64,000 nt of DNA from CAWHQZ01 sp963831645 (GCA_963831645.1 CAWHQZ010000023.1:434001-498000), one strand, 5' to 3'; positions 29,045-39,539 are shown, numbered from the stretch's first letter. Numbers and translations are program-made. Notes: generated by a model not told the origin, from the letters alone.

Positions 29045-30355
29045 ATGGCTAGAAAAGCCGCAAAAAGGAGCCGTCGGCGCTCGATTTCCGCGTTCTTTCG
29101 GGAGCGGCTTGCGGCGGTTGATCCACCGCTGGCCGGCGCTGTCCGGAAAGAGCTTGCGCGGCAGCGAAACGAGATCGAGCTCATTGCTTCCGAAAACATC
29201 GTTTCGCGGGCGGTTCTGGAAGCGCAAGGTTCCGCGCTTACTAACAAGTATGCCGAAGGCTATCCCGGCCGACGATATTATGGCGGTTGCCAATATGTGG
29301 ACGAAGCCGAACAGCTCGCCATCGAGCGCGCCAGGAAGCTTTTCGACTGCGCCTACGCCAATGTACAGCCCCATTCCGGCGCTCAGGCAAACCAGGCGGT
29401 TTTTTTCGCGCTGCTGAAACCGGGCGACGCCTTCATGGGGCTTAGCCTAAATGCGGGCGGTCACTTGACGCATGGCTCGCCGGTCAATCAGTCAGGCAGA
29501 TGGTTTCGCGTAATACCCTATGGCGTCAGACCCGACGACCATCGCATTGACTATGACGATGTACAGCGCATCGCCGAGACGGAACGGCCGAAGCTCATCA
29601 TCGCCGGCGGCTCCGCCTATCCGCGGATCATCGATTTCAAGCGCTTTCGCGAAATCGCCGACGCGGTCGGCGCAATCTTCATGGTCGACATGGCACACTT
29701 CGCGGGCCTGGTTGCGGGAGGTGTTCATCCCAATCCGCTGGAGCATGCCCATGTCGTCTCGACCACCACCCACAAGACGCTGCGGGGGCCTCGGGGTGGC
29801 ATGGTGTTGTCGCGCGATGAGGAATTGGGCAAGCGCATAAACTCCGCTGTTTTCCCGGGCCTGCAGGGGGGCCCGCTGATGCACGTCATTGCAGCCAAAG
29901 CCGTTGCGCTCAGGGAAGCCCTGCGCCCAACCTTCAAGTCTTATGCCCGAAATGTCGTCGCAAACGCTCGCCGACTTGCCGAAACCATGGGCGACGGCGG
30001 ACTGGCGATCACCTCCGGCGGCACCGACACACATCTTCTCCTTGTCGATTTGCGCAAGAAGAGGCTGACCGGCAACGTCGTCGAGCGATCTTTGGGCCGT
30101 GCATACATTACCTGCAACAAAAACGGGATCCCCTTCGATCCGGAAAAGCCAACGGTAACGTCGGGAATCAGGCTCGGAACACCCGCATCCACCACTCGAG
30201 GTTTTGGCGCCGGGGAATTCAGGCGCGTGGGGGAGCTTGTTCTCGAAGTGCTGGACGGCCTTGCGAAGAACGGCGAAGAGGGCAATTCTCGCGTGGAAAC
30301 GTCGGTCAGGAAGAAGGTTCTGAAGCTTACCGGCCGGTTTCCGGTCTATGGCTAG
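29045..30355 (+). CDS. glyA: Serine hydroxymethyltransferase
   Basis: GlyA (436 residues) interconverts serine and glycine with tetrahydrofolate, supplying one-carbon units. Signature segments are [40 protein letters not shown] and the PLP-Lys motif [18 protein letters not shown]. The ATG at 29045 follows a G-rich GGGGGGGTGG; an upstream ATG at 29006 would add a non-homologous stretch. The 200 bases between ldtP and glyA show no glycine riboswitch that I can recognise. nrdR follows after 17 bases. Confidence 0.95.
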   Translation: MARKAAKRSRRRSISAFFRERLAAVDPPLAGAVRKELARQRNEIELIASENIVSRAVLEAQGSALTNKYAEGYPGRRYYGGCQYVDEAEQLAIERARKLFDCAYANVQPHSGAQANQAVFFALLKPGDAFMGLSLNAGGHLTHGSPVNQSGRWFRVIPYGVRPDDHRIDYDDVQRIAETERPKLIIAGGSAYPRIIDFKRFREIADAVGAIFMVDMAHFAGLVAGGVHPNPLEHAHVVSTTTHKTLRGPRGGMVLSRDEELGKRINSAVFPGLQGGPLMHVIAAKAVALREALRPTFKSYARNVVANARRLAETMGDGGLAITSGGTDTHLLLVDLRKKRLTGNVVERSLGRAYITCNKNGIPFDPEKPTVTSGIRLGTPASTTRGFGAGEFRRVGELVLEVLDGLAKNGEEGNSRVETSVRKKVLKLTGRFPVYG

Positions 30356-30372
30356 GGCTCAAAGGGGGGCTG

Positions 30373-30873
30373 ATGCGCTGCCCATACTGCGGTAACGGCG
30401 ACACGCAGGTCAAAGACTCGCGCCCCAGTGAAGATGCCGCTGCGATCCGGCGGCGCCGCTACTGCGCGGACTGCGGCGGCCGCTTTACAACATTTGAACG
30501 GGTGCAGCTGCGCGAGATTCAGGTATTGAAGCGCTCCGGCCGCCGCGTGCCTTTCGACCGCGACAAGCTGATGCGTTCAATCCAGATTGCATTGCGCAAA
30601 CGAAATGTCGACCCGGAGCGCGTCGAACGGATGGTATCTGGCATCGTCAGGCGGCTGGAGGGTCTGGGCGAGAACGAAGTCAAATCCGAAACCATAGGCA
30701 AGCTCGTGATGGAAGCGTTACGCGGGCTCGACGACGTCGCCTACGTACGGTTTGCGTCTGTCTACAAGAACTTCCGTGAGGCCAAGGACTTCGAGGAGCT
30801 GCTGGGAGAACTTTCGGGCGATGACAGCGAGGAGCCACGCAGCAACGCGGGCGAGGGCATCAAGAAGGCGTGA
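30373..30873 (+). CDS. nrdR: Transcriptional repressor NrdR
   Basis: NrdR (166 residues) represses ribonucleotide reductase genes in response to ATP/dATP. The N-terminal zinc ribbon has [20 protein letters not shown] and [16 protein letters not shown]. An ATP-cone domain follows ([20 protein letters not shown]). No ribonucleotide reductase gene lies in the window. Position between glyA and ribD is typical of Hyphomicrobiales, and the gene is probably in the glyA operon. Confidence 0.96.
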   Translation: MRCPYCGNGDTQVKDSRPSEDAAAIRRRRYCADCGGRFTTFERVQLREIQVLKRSGRRVPFDRDKLMRSIQIALRKRNVDPERVERMVSGIVRRLEGLGENEVKSETIGKLVMEALRGLDDVAYVRFASVYKNFREAKDFEELLGELSGDDSEEPRSNAGEGIKKA

Positions 30874-30918
30874 GCAACCGCCGAAACGCCTGGATTGTTG
30901 CAGCAACCGATCGGTCTC

Positions 30919-31986
30919 ATGAACGAGCAGGATCGCCACTACCTTCTCCAGGCCCTGGGTGTCGGCCGCCGCACCATGGGAGCGACGGGAGACAATCCTG
31001 CGGTCGGGTGTGTTCTCGTGCGCGCGGGCAGCGTGGTCGGCGTAGGTTGGACGCAGGAGGGCGGCCGGCCGCATGCCGAAACCCAGGCGCTCGCCATGGC
31101 AGGCGAGAAGGCCAGGGGCGCGACTGCCTACGTCAGCCTCGAGCCGTGCAGCCACCGCGGACGCACCCCGCCTTGTGCCGATGCGCTGATCACCGCCGGT
31201 ATCGCCCGCGTCGTCAGCGCCATCGAGGACCCGGATCCGCGCGTCAAGGGTAGTGGGCATGACCGGCTCAGGGCTGCGGGTATCGCTGTCCGCACGGGTG
31301 TATGTCGTGATGAGGCTCAGCACGATCTGGCGGGTTTCTTCATGCGTATTTGCAGTCAACGACCCTATGTCACGCTGAAGCTTGCCCTGTCTGCCGATGG
31401 CAAGCTTGCGAAACGACCGGGGGAGCGGACTGCGATCACCTCGCCGCGCTCCAACGCGCAGGTTCATCTCATGCGGTCGCGATCCGACGCCATCATGGTC
31501 GGCGCCAATACGGTTCGTATCGACGATCCCTCGCTGACCTGCCGCCTTGCTGGTCTGGAGCATCGTTCGCCGATTGCGATCATCATGGATTCGCTGCTCA
31601 CCGTGCCGACATCGTGTCGGCTCGTAACACGCGCGCACCAGCGCCCGCTTTGGATCATGTGCGCCGCGGGTCTGCGAAATGCTGCACTGGAGAGGGCCGG
31701 CGCAGTCCTTCTGGACGGGGCTGTCGACGCTGCCGGCCGGATCGGCATCGCCGAGTCGCTTGCCGAGCTTGCCAGGCGCGGAATTCAGCGTCTGATGGTG
31801 GAAGGGGGCGCGATTCTGGCCGGCCAGTTCCTGGCGGCTGGCCTGGTCGATGAAGCAGTAGTATTCACCTCTCGTATGGTTCTGGGACCGCAAGGCGTCG
31901 CAGCTCCGCTTCCGTTGCCCGGCCTCAAGACGGTGGAAGAGGAAGTGCTTGGGGACGACCGTCGCACCCGGTATGAGAGAATGTAA
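30919..31986 (+). CDS. ribD: Bifunctional diaminohydroxyphosphoribosylaminopyrimidine deaminase/reductase
   Basis: RibD (355 residues) carries out the second and third steps of riboflavin synthesis. The N-terminal deaminase has the zinc motifs PHAETQAL (HAE) and EPCSHRGRTPPCADAL (PCxxxGxxPPC). The C-terminal reductase domain starts near VTLKLALSADGKLAKRPGE. The ATG at 30919 was chosen; a TTG at 30895 in the same frame is possible. It is followed by ribE after 42 bases. Confidence 0.94.
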   Translation: MNEQDRHYLLQALGVGRRTMGATGDNPAVGCVLVRAGSVVGVGWTQEGGRPHAETQALAMAGEKARGATAYVSLEPCSHRGRTPPCADALITAGIARVVSAIEDPDPRVKGSGHDRLRAAGIAVRTGVCRDEAQHDLAGFFMRICSQRPYVTLKLALSADGKLAKRPGERTAITSPRSNAQVHLMRSRSDAIMVGANTVRIDDPSLTCRLAGLEHRSPIAIIMDSLLTVPTSCRLVTRAHQRPLWIMCAAGLRNAALERAGAVLLDGAVDAAGRIGIAESLAELARRGIQRLMVEGGAILAGQFLAAGLVDEAVVFTSRMVLGPQGVAAPLPLPGLKTVEEEVLGDDRRTRYERM

Positions 31987-32028
31987 AGCGGTCTGCCGGC
32001 CGCGCAGAACGCAAGGGCCTTGGACGGG

Positions 32029-32635
32029 ATGTTCACCGGCATTGTTTCCGATGTGGGCACAGTCATGGCTGTGGAATCGCGCGGCGACACGCGCGTGACC
32101 ATTGCGTGCGGGCATGATGCGACGGAAATCAACATTGGCGCCTCGATCCTGTGTTCGGGAATCTGTCTGTCGGCCGTTGCCAGGGGCGATTTGGGCGGCA
32201 AGCCGTACTTTGTTATCGAGGCCTCGGCTGAAACCAAAGCGAGGACGACGCTGGCCTCCTGGCGTGTTGGGACAAAGGTGAATCTCGAGCAGGCTCTGAA
32301 GATCGGCGATGAGCTTGGCGGACACCTCGTTACGGGACACATCGATGGCGTGGGCAGCGTTGTCACAATGACGGCGGAGGGAGCTTCGGTGCGCATGCGC
32401 ATTCGTGCCCCAACCGAGTTGATGCCTTTCATTGCTCCGAAAGGCTCCGTTTGCCTCGATGGAGCGTCGCTCACGGTCAATGAAGTCAATAGCGCTGAAT
32501 TCGGCTTAAATCTCATTCCGCACACGCTTGCCACTACGACCTTCGGCACTGCCGCCGTGGGCCAGGCGATGAACATCGAGATCGACATTCTTGGCGCGCT
32601 ATGTGGCGCGGCTGATCGACTTCCGCACCCCATGA
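32029..32635 (+). CDS. ribE: Riboflavin synthase, frame disrupted near C-terminus
   Basis: Riboflavin synthase dismutates two lumazines to riboflavin. The two β-barrel repeats are visible: [12 protein letters not shown] with [20 protein letters not shown] and [20 protein letters not shown] with [13 protein letters not shown]. As read, the frame runs on past [20 protein letters not shown] into ribH with no stop. Removing one G at 32593-32594 gives the family's normal ending, [16 protein letters not shown], with a TGA at 32633-32635 overlapping the ribH ATG. The apparent fusion therefore looks like a one-base frameshift. Start ATG 32029 matches the universal MFTGIV. Confidence 0.9.
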
Positions 32636-33099
32636 AGAAGCCCCGTTGCATCGAACCGGTGCTGAAGCGAAGGGCTCGTGTGCTCATAGTCGAGGCTCGT
32701 TTCTACCAGCAGTATTCTGACGAGCTGGTGCGGGGAGCCGTGGCAGCCATCGAACGGGCGGGCGCGATCTGGCAACGACTGGCGGTCCCCGGCGCGCTTG
32801 AGATTCCCTGCGCCATCGCGCTTGCCGCAAGATCACGCCGGTTTGACGGCTTCGTCGCGCTGGGTGTTGTGATCCGGGGTGAAACATCGCATTACGATAT
32901 CGTTGCGTTCGAAAGCGCTCGTGGGCTGATGGATCTGACGCTGCAGGGCATAGCCATTGGCAATGGCGTGCTCACGTGTGAAAACGATGAGCAGGCTTGG
33001 TCGCGTGTGCGGGTGGATGGCATGAACAAGGGTGGAGGAGCTGCGGAAGCAGCCTTGCGTATGATCGCGGTTGCCACAACGATGACCGGAAAGAGTTGA
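32632..33099 (+). CDS. ribH: 6,7-dimethyl-8-ribityllumazine synthase
   Basis: RibH (155 residues) condenses 5-amino-6-ribitylaminouracil with dihydroxybutanone phosphate. Diagnostic motifs are [31 protein letters not shown] and [18 protein letters not shown]. It has the standard length from ATG 32632. In the sequence as given it is in frame with ribE, so an automatic annotation would report one 357-residue fusion. nusB follows after 8 bases. Confidence 0.93.
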   Translation: MKKPRCIEPVLKRRARVLIVEARFYQQYSDELVRGAVAAIERAGAIWQRLAVPGALEIPCAIALAARSRRFDGFVALGVVIRGETSHYDIVAFESARGLMDLTLQGIAIGNGVLTCENDEQAWSRVRVDGMNKGGGAAEAALRMIAVATTMTGKS

Positions 33100-33107
33100 T
33101 AGCAGGC

Positions 33108-33587
33108 ATGGCTGGCGCCGCTCGAACGGCAAGGAAGTCCCGCCTTGTCCGACGCTCGGCCTCCCGGCTCGGCGCCGTACAGGCTCTCTACCAGATGGAG
33201 CTTGCCGAAGCGGAGGTGGCGGATGTGCTCAAGCAGTTTTCAACGCGCACCACCGGCGAAAACTTTGATGGTGGCGAATGCGGAGCTGCCGATTTCGCGT
33301 TCCTTGAGGAACTCGTCACCGGAGTCGTGCGCGAGCAGCGCGCCATCGACCCCCGGATCGCCGATTGCCTGGCGTCCGGGTGGAATCTCGCACGCCTCGA
33401 TGCGATACTGCGTGCAATACTAAGGGCTGGCGCCTACGAGCTGATGTTCCGTGAAGATGTGCCCGCCAAGGTGGTGATCTCCGAATATTTGAACGTAGCG
33501 CACGCCTTTTTTGAGGACGAAGAGCCTTCGTTCATCAACGGCGTGCTCGATCGGCTCGCCAGGTCGCTCGCTACTCCGCGACTGTAA
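33108..33587 (+). CDS. nusB: Transcription antitermination factor NusB
   Basis: NusB (159 residues) joins NusE in rRNA antitermination complexes. The helical fold signature SRLGAVQALYQMELAE starts near residue 18; the C-terminal half shows ILRAGAYELMFREDVPAKVV and ISEYLNVAHAFFEDEEPSFI with VNGVLD-like INGVLDRLA. The ATG at 33108 was selected within a longer open frame. In many Hyphomicrobiales the next gene is thiL, which is absent here; an MFS transporter gene starts 6 bases later. Confidence 0.93.
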   Translation: MAGAARTARKSRLVRRSASRLGAVQALYQMELAEAEVADVLKQFSTRTTGENFDGGECGAADFAFLEELVTGVVREQRAIDPRIADCLASGWNLARLDAILRAILRAGAYELMFREDVPAKVVISEYLNVAHAFFEDEEPSFINGVLDRLARSLATPRL

Positions 33588-33593
33588 GTGAGC

Positions 33594-34808
33594 ATGGACT
33601 CCGGTATCGTCATCGAAGCTGACGACGCTGAGGCGAAGCACGCCGCTGTTGTTCTCGCCATCGCCAATGCACTCTATGGCGCCGCTGCGGTCAGCCTGTT
33701 TGCCACTGCAGGGCTGGTGGGCACCATCCTGGCTCCCTCGCGCGCTTGGGCGACTTTGCCGCTCTCGACCTTCGTGATCGGCACCATGTGTTCGACCATA
33801 CCGGTCGCGCTCTTGATGCGCCGCTTCGGCCGCAAGCTCGGGTTTATCGGCGGGTCTCTGGTCGGCGTGTTCGCCTGCCTATTGTCGGCTTGGGCGATCT
33901 ACGTTGGAGACTTTGCGTTGTTCAGCACCGCGACCTTTCTCCTCGGCGTCTATCAGGCATCCAGCCAGTACTATCGCTTCGCGGCCGCCGACATTGCGTC
34001 CCCGGGATTTCGGGCGAAGGCTGTCTCGTGGGTGTTGACCGGCGGCGTGGCCTCGGCAGTATTCGGCACACTGCTGGTGATGCAGACCAAAGACATGCTT
34101 GCGCCATATCTGTTCGCGGGTTGTTATCTCGCAAGCGCGGCGTGCGCGGGGCTCAGCGTGGTTGTCATTTCTTTTCTCCGCTCCCCGCCGCCGACGCTGG
34201 CGGCGGCCGGCGTTCAAAGGCCCCTCGGCGTCATCGTTCGCCAACCACGGCTGGTTGCTGCAATTGCTTGCGGCACCATTGCCTACGGTGTCATGAGCCT
34301 GGTCATGACGGCGAGCCCCATCGCCATGGTCGACTGCGGATTTTCGGTGAACGCAGCAAGCTGGGTGATCCAATGGCACGCGGTCGCGATGTTCCTGCCG
34401 AGTTTCTTTACCGGCACTTTGATCGGTTGGATTGGCGTTGAGAGAATAACCGCGATGGGCATGGTGCTGCTCGCCGGCGCGGCGGCGGCTGCCTTGCTCG
34501 GTCTGGCCTTCCCGGTTTTCGCGGTGGCGCTCGTTTTGCTTGGTCTCGGCTGGAACTTCGGTTTTATTGGTGCAACCACCATGGTTGTTGATTGCTATCG
34601 CGCCTCGGAGCGCAACAAGGTTCAGGCCTTGAACGACTTTGCCATCTTCGCGGTCGTAGCGCTGTCTTCGCTCACCTCGGGAGCGATTCTCGAGGCGTTG
34701 GGCTGGTATGCCGTGAATTATGCGGTGTTTCCGATGGTCGCAGCAGGTTTGCTGCTGCTGATGTGGCTCGTCACCACAGCGCGGCGGTCGAGAGGAGTTG
34801 CAACATGA
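33594..34808 (+). CDS. MFS transporter
   Basis: This 404-residue membrane protein has about 12 hydrophobic segments and the loop 2-3 motif RRFGRKLGFIGG of major facilitator transporters. Substrate is not deducible; the family of YfeR/YnfM-like efflux or uptake carriers is broad. The central loop is short and the second half starts near VIVRQPRLVAAIACG. The ATG at 33594 or GTG at 33588 may start it. It is part of the glyA-nusB run and overlaps the following LysE gene by ATGA. Confidence 0.88.
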   Translation: MDSGIVIEADDAEAKHAAVVLAIANALYGAAAVSLFATAGLVGTILAPSRAWATLPLSTFVIGTMCSTIPVALLMRRFGRKLGFIGGSLVGVFACLLSAWAIYVGDFALFSTATFLLGVYQASSQYYRFAAADIASPGFRAKAVSWVLTGGVASAVFGTLLVMQTKDMLAPYLFAGCYLASAACAGLSVVVISFLRSPPPTLAAAGVQRPLGVIVRQPRLVAAIACGTIAYGVMSLVMTASPIAMVDCGFSVNAASWVIQWHAVAMFLPSFFTGTLIGWIGVERITAMGMVLLAGAAAAALLGLAFPVFAVALVLLGLGWNFGFIGATTMVVDCYRASERNKVQALNDFAIFAVVALSSLTSGAILEALGWYAVNYAVFPMVAAGLLLLMWLVTTARRSRGVAT

Positions 34809-35430
34809 CACTTGAGGTTTGGCTCGCCTTTGTCGCAGCCACGGCCGTATTGCTTGTCATTCCCGGGCCGACGATCCTGCTCGTTGTCTCGTATGCGTTG
34901 GGGCAGGGCTGCGAACCGCTTTGCCAACAGCCGTTGGCGTGGCTCTGGGTGAGTTCACCGCCATGCCGCTCTCGATGCTCGGTGTTGGAGTCTTGCTGTC
35001 GGCCTCGGCGACGGTGTTTACGTTGCTCAAGTGGCTGGGCGCCGCCTATCTGATTTATCTTGGTGTACGACTGTGGTGCTCCGGCACGAGGCTCCAGTCA
35101 GCTCCGATTGCAGGGCGGCCCGCTGGCTCAAGTATGCTGGCCGACGCCTGGATTGTGACCGCCCTCAATCCCAAGAGTTCTGACTTTTTTGTAGCCTTTC
35201 TGCCGCAGTTCCTTGATCCGGCGACTGATCTCTGGACGCAAATGGCCATGTTTGAAGCAAGCTTCATAACGCTCGCTTTCGCAAATGCGCTCGGCTATGC
35301 GCTTCTGGCATCGCGGGCGCGCGCAGCTATAACCAGCAACAATGTAGTCGCCGTGATCAATCGCATCGGCGGCGGTCTTCTGATCGCCGTCGGACTTGCC
35401 GCGCTGCGCGTGCGCACCGTTGCGACCTAG
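34805..35430 (+). pseudogene. LysE/RhtB family exporter, one frameshift
   Basis: The gene would encode a five- or six-helix amino-acid exporter of about 208 residues. The first frame, from ATG 34805, gives the family N-terminus MTLEVWLAFVAATAVLLVIP and GPTILLVVSYALGQG. The second frame carries RTALPTAVGVALGEFTAM, KWLGAAYLIYLGVRLW, and TALNPKSSDFFVAFLPQF to the stop. Adding one base near 34910 (TGCGAA to TGGCGAA) joins them with the usual family sequence GWRTALP. The start overlaps the MFS gene stop. Confidence 0.82.
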
Positions 35431-35709
35431 CGCCATGGCATTGGCGAAACATAACGCGACGCTGAGGCGCCAGGGCGGCGGCTACGAAGTTTGGTGACGC
35501 CGCGGCTGCGCTTTTGCGCATGGCTTCGGATGCGCTAATTTGTTTGCCTTTCTTTCGCCCATTTGGCATGTTCCGCGCGATTTTTTCGACTACCAGGGAA
35601 CCGCGGACGGCTGGGAGCAGAGTTGTGGCCTCTGGCCTCCCTGATCGCGGCTTCCGTATCTGAAAACCGTCCAAACAAGTTCATCATCCTATCAAGCGGG
35701 GACTGATCT

Positions 35710-37836
35710 ATGACTTCGACGCTGTGGCTTATTGTAGCGTGCGGTGCCCTTTCGATCGTCTACGGAATATTCACTACGCAGGCGTTGATGGCCGCCGACG
35801 CGGGGACGGCTCGCATGCAGGAGATATCCGCCGCCGTGCGCGAAGGGGCACAGGCATATCTGAAGCGCCAGTACACTACGATCGCGATTGTCGGCGCCTT
35901 GATATTCGTTGTCGCCTGGCTGTTGCTGGGAGGCTATTCGGCTCTTGGCTTTGCGCTCGGAGCCTTTCTTTCCGGCGCGGCCGGCTTTATCGGCATGAAT
36001 GTTTCGGTGCGCGCCAATGTCCGCGTGGCGCAAGCCGCGACGAAGTCGCTAGCCGAGGGGCTGGATCTTGCCTACAAGTCGGGCGCGGTCACGGGCCTTC
36101 TCGTCGCGGGTCTGGGTCTGTTGGGCGTGACGTTGTATTTCGGCTTCCTGACCACAGTGCTGGGCTTCGCCCCCACCAGTCGAACCGTGATCGATGCGCT
36201 CGTGGCGCTATCCTTCGGCGCCTCGCTCATTTCGATTTTTGCGCGGCTCGGCGGCGGAATTTTCACCAAGGGAGCAGATGTGGGCGGCGACATGGTCGGC
36301 AAGGTTGAAGCGGGGATTCCGGAGGACGATCCGCGAAATCCGGCAACCATAGCCGACAACGTTGGCGACAATGTTGGCGATTGCGCCGGCATGGCCGCCG
36401 ATCTCTTCGAAACCTATGTGGTGACGACCGTTGCCACCATGGTGCTGGCGGCGATTGTGCTTCCCGACGCAATGAGGCTTTCCGGAATGATCCTGCCGCT
36501 CGCGATTGGCGGCGCCTGCGTCGTCACTTCCATCATCGGATCATATTTTGTGAAGCTTGGCGCCTCGAACAACATCATGGGCGCCCTGTACAAGGGATTC
36601 GTCGTCACCGCCGTCCTTTCACTGATCGTCCTCTATCCCCTCATCAGCTACGTGTTCGGGGGCATGGCCACCGATCTCGGTGGCTTTACGGCCATGCGTC
36701 TGTTCTGGTGCGGTGCAACGGGACTGGTCGTGACCGGATTGATCGTTTGGATCACCGAATACTACACCGGAATCGGTCGCCGTCCGGTGAACTCGATCGC
36801 CGAGGCCTCCCTCACCGGTCACGGCACCAACGTAATCCAGGGTCTCGCGGTGTCGCTCGAAGCAACCGCGCTTCCGGCGCTCGTGATCATCGCCGGGATC
36901 ATTGTTGCGTTCAACCTGGCGGGTCTTTTCGGCATCGCCGTCGCGGTTACCACGATGCTGGCCCTGGCCGGCATGGTCGTGGCGCTCGATGCGTTTGGTC
37001 CCGTCACGGACAACGCCGGCGGCATCGCCGAAATGGCGGGTCTGGCCAAAGACGTGCGTCACAATACCGATGCACTCGACGCAGTCGGAAACACCACCAA
37101 AGCGGTGACCAAGGGATACGCCATCGGATCGGCGGGTCTGGGGGCTCTCGTGTTGTTTGCTGCCTATACTCAGGATCTGAAATACTTCGCCGCGATTGCC
37201 GAACCAGGAACCTTCTTCTACGGACTGGGAGACATCTCGTTCTCTCTCGCCGATCCTTACGTCGTTGTGGGCCTGCTGTTCGGCGGGCTCCTGCCATACC
37301 TGTTTGCCGGAATGTCCATGACCGCGGTAGGGCGTGCCGCGCAATCGGTGGTGATCGAAGTTCGGCGGCAGTTCAAGGAAAAACCAGGCATCATGTTGGG
37401 CACGGATCGGCCCGATTATGGTCGCGCGGTGGACATGCTCACCCGGGCGGCGATCAAGGAAATGATCATACCCTCGCTTCTGCCGGTGTTGTCGCCAATC
37501 CTGGTGTTCACGCTGGTCACTTTCATCGCCGGCAAGGCTGCCGGTTTTGCTGCCCTCGGAGCAATGCTGTTGGGGGTTATCGTAACCGGTCTCTTTGTCG
37601 CCATTTCAATGACCGCCGGGGGGGGCGCCTGGGACAATGCCAAGAAGTCCTTCGAAGACGGGTTTGTCGATGCGAAGGGCCAGAAGCACTTCAAGGGCTC
37701 GGAAGCGCACAAGGCCTCAGTAACTGGCGATACGGTCGGCGATCCCTACAAAGATACGGCCGGGCCCGCGGTGAATCCGATGATCAAGATCACCAATATC
37801 GTGGCATTGCTGTTGCTGGCAGTTCTCGCCCAGTGA
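35710..37836 (+). CDS. hppA: K+-insensitive membrane-bound proton-translocating pyrophosphatase
   Basis: HppA (708 residues, about 16 helices) couples pyrophosphate hydrolysis to proton export. Active-site segments are [40 protein letters not shown] and [14 protein letters not shown]. The subtype marker reads [16 protein letters not shown]; Lys where K+-dependent enzymes have Ala marks the K+-insensitive class. The 279 bases before it (35431-35709) hold no ORF and should contain the promoter. It is convergent with bamE. Confidence 0.96.
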   Translation: MTSTLWLIVACGALSIVYGIFTTQALMAADAGTARMQEISAAVREGAQAYLKRQYTTIAIVGALIFVVAWLLLGGYSALGFALGAFLSGAAGFIGMNVSVRANVRVAQAATKSLAEGLDLAYKSGAVTGLLVAGLGLLGVTLYFGFLTTVLGFAPTSRTVIDALVALSFGASLISIFARLGGGIFTKGADVGGDMVGKVEAGIPEDDPRNPATIADNVGDNVGDCAGMAADLFETYVVTTVATMVLAAIVLPDAMRLSGMILPLAIGGACVVTSIIGSYFVKLGASNNIMGALYKGFVVTAVLSLIVLYPLISYVFGGMATDLGGFTAMRLFWCGATGLVVTGLIVWITEYYTGIGRRPVNSIAEASLTGHGTNVIQGLAVSLEATALPALVIIAGIIVAFNLAGLFGIAVAVTTMLALAGMVVALDAFGPVTDNAGGIAEMAGLAKDVRHNTDALDAVGNTTKAVTKGYAIGSAGLGALVLFAAYTQDLKYFAAIAEPGTFFYGLGDISFSLADPYVVVGLLFGGLLPYLFAGMSMTAVGRAAQSVVIEVRRQFKEKPGIMLGTDRPDYGRAVDMLTRAAIKEMIIPSLLPVLSPILVFTLVTFIAGKAAGFAALGAMLLGVIVTGLFVAISMTAGGGAWDNAKKSFEDGFVDAKGQKHFKGSEAHKASVTGDTVGDPYKDTAGPAVNPMIKITNIVALLLLAVLAQ

Positions 37837-37845
37837 CGTCGGCGC

Positions 37846-38352
37846 TCAGATCTTCGGAATGGGGGAAGTCGGCGGAGACTTCTTGCCGCCCGAAAAGCGG
37901 CCGACGTTGGAGAAGATCTGCTGCAGAATCGTAAGCTCCTTGCCGACGGTGGGAGTTTTGCGGCTGTTGAAGTCCACGATCTGACCGTCCTCCAGCCCAT
38001 AATTGGCAAATGAAGAGACCTGGTCATTCTGATCGAATCGAATCGCATAGACTTGGCGGTCCGTTTCCTCGGGCGTAAAGAATGCTCGCTGTTCCACACG
38101 GCTCGAGATGTAGTAGTAGCTGTCGCCTTGGAATTTGATGCTGGCGGTTGTGGAAGGAGAGCCGAGAGTTGCTTCAACTTCCGACTTTGCCATTCCGATC
38201 TGTACGCGGTCCAGGTCTCCCGGCCGGGCCTGATAGCCGCGATAGTCGATCGTGGGCTGGCAGGCCGCCAGCACGACCAGCGCTGCGCTGAGCTGGAAAC
38301 AGCGCTGTATCTGTCGCGACGGGGACGGTATCGTTGCAAGCGGCCTAGTCAT
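37846..38352 (-). CDS. bamE: Outer membrane protein assembly factor BamE
   Basis: This 168-residue lipoprotein belongs to the SmpA/OmlA family, a component of the BAM complex that inserts outer-membrane β-barrels. The lipobox LSAALVVLAAC places the lipidated Cys near residue 31. The family core is RVQIGMAKSEVEATLGSPS followed by DSYYYISSRVEQRAFF. It ends 9 bases from hppA in convergent orientation and is divergent from the following chaperone gene (90 bases). Confidence 0.92.
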   Translation of the reverse strand: MTRPLATIPSPSRQIQRCFQLSAALVVLAACQPTIDYRGYQARPGDLDRVQIGMAKSEVEATLGSPSTTASIKFQGDSYYYISSRVEQRAFFTPEETDRQVYAIRFDQNDQVSSFANYGLEDGQIVDFNSRKTPTVGKELTILQQIFSNVGRFSGGKKSPPTSPIPKI

Positions 38353-38442
38353 CGGGAGCTCTGGCTAGCATACTGATGGCCGCGGGTCGACTGGCGCCGG
38401 GCAGCCGTTACGGCAGGCATCAATCGGCGAGATGAGGATCGC

Positions 38443-38994
38443 ATGTTCTTCCGGCGTCTGTTCGTTCGCGACGACCATGATCGGACAGCCCGGCAGGTCT
38501 ATGAACTGATTGTGGCCAAGGCGCGGCAACGGGGCTTGTATGAGCATTTGCAGGTAGCCGACACTCTCGAGGGGCGCTTCGATGCTCTGGTGCTTTTTGC
38601 GGTCCTGCTGATGCGTCGGCTGGGCCAGGGACCGCAGGCCGCGCGCGACCTGAGCCAGGCGATATTCGATCAGCTGTTTCAGGACATGGACCGCTCGCTG
38701 CGCGAGATGGGTGTTGGCGACTTGTCGGTCGGAAAACGGGTGCGCCGGCTCGCTGAAATATTTTATGGACGCGCCGCAGCATACCGGCATGCCCTTGCTG
38801 CAGGGACGGAAGAGACACTGTGCCGCGCATTGATGCGCAATTTTTATCCGCTCGGTGTGGATGATCGGATTGCGCGTGACCTCGCCAGCTATGTCGCCAG
38901 ATGCGCAGCCTTCCTCGACCGGCAAGACATGTCGGATCTTGTTTCCGGCCGAGTTCTTCTTCCCGACTATGCGCTGACATTGGCTTCGCGATGA
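38443..38994 (+). CDS. Ubiquinol-cytochrome c chaperone family protein
   Basis: This 183-residue protein matches the CBP3-like Ubiq_cyt_C_chap family, which in mitochondria assists cytochrome b of complex III. Family features include VYELIVAKARQRGLYEHLQV near the N-terminus, GRFDALVLFAVLLMRRL and LFQDMDRSLREMGVGDLSVGK-like helices, and FYGRAAAYRHAL. The role in bacterial bc1 assembly is by homology. Its stop overlaps the yceD start (ATGA), so the two are coupled. Confidence 0.9.
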   Translation: MFFRRLFVRDDHDRTARQVYELIVAKARQRGLYEHLQVADTLEGRFDALVLFAVLLMRRLGQGPQAARDLSQAIFDQLFQDMDRSLREMGVGDLSVGKRVRRLAEIFYGRAAAYRHALAAGTEETLCRALMRNFYPLGVDDRIARDLASYVARCAAFLDRQDMSDLVSGRVLLPDYALTLASR

Positions 38995-39539
38995 CCCCCG
39001 AGTTGAGCCGATGCGTGGCGGTGAGTCGAGTGCCTCCAGGTGGCGTGATGGAGCATGTCGTTGCCAGTGAGGCAGAACGCAATGCCTCGGCCCGTCGTTT
39101 CGGCCTCGCTGCGATTAACGAACTCAGCGGCCTTCTCCGGCTCGAGCCCTGGCGGCGCGGCGGTGTCAAGGTCATCGGTCGCCTGAATGCCGTGATTGTC
39201 CAGACATGCGTTGTGACGCTGGATTTGTTCGAGGTCGCAGTGCAAGATGAAGTTGTTCGCTATTTTGTCGGGCAGAACATGCCCGGCCCCGCCGCTTCCG
39301 TGCATTCAGTCGAAGCTTTGGATGAGGATGCTCCAGACACCGTCACAGGCGACTGCATCGACATTGGAGAACTCCTGGCTGAAACGCTCGGCTTAGCAAT
39401 CGATCCCTATCCGCGAAAACCGGGTGCCATTTTCGAGCCGGCGGAAAACCAAGCCCTTGGCGGTGATTCGGAAGCCAATCCTTTCGCTGTACTGGCAAGA
39501 ATCAAGGCGACAGGCGTTTCTCGCAAGGGCCGCGCATGA
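38991..39539 (+). CDS. yceD: YceD/DUF177 family protein
   Basis: This 182-residue protein has the DUF177 organisation: N-terminal ELSRCVAVSRVPPGG, central LEPWRRGGVKVIGRLNAVIV with QTCVVTLD, and a C-terminal acidic region with DIGELLAETLGLAIDPYPRK. DUF177 proteins in other bacteria affect 23S rRNA maturation and usually precede rpmF; here, as in alphaproteobacteria, plsX follows after 93 bases and no rpmF is present. The function is not established. Confidence 0.9.
   Translation: MTPELSRCVAVSRVPPGGVMEHVVASEAERNASARRFGLAAINELSGLLRLEPWRRGGVKVIGRLNAVIVQTCVVTLDLFEVAVQDEVVRYFVGQNMPGPAASVHSVEALDEDAPDTVTGDCIDIGELLAETLGLAIDPYPRKPGAIFEPAENQALGGDSEANPFAVLARIKATGVSRKGRA

Noticed and set aside
30718..32340. 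Minus-strand ORF of 540 codons opposite nrdR, ribD and ribE
   Set aside because: It spans three recognised plus-strand genes and has no domain pattern; antisense shadow.
32029..33099. A genuine RibE-RibH fusion enzyme
   Set aside because: The normal RibE C-terminus and a stop overlapping the RibH start are recovered by removing one base; the fusion is kept only as a finding to test.
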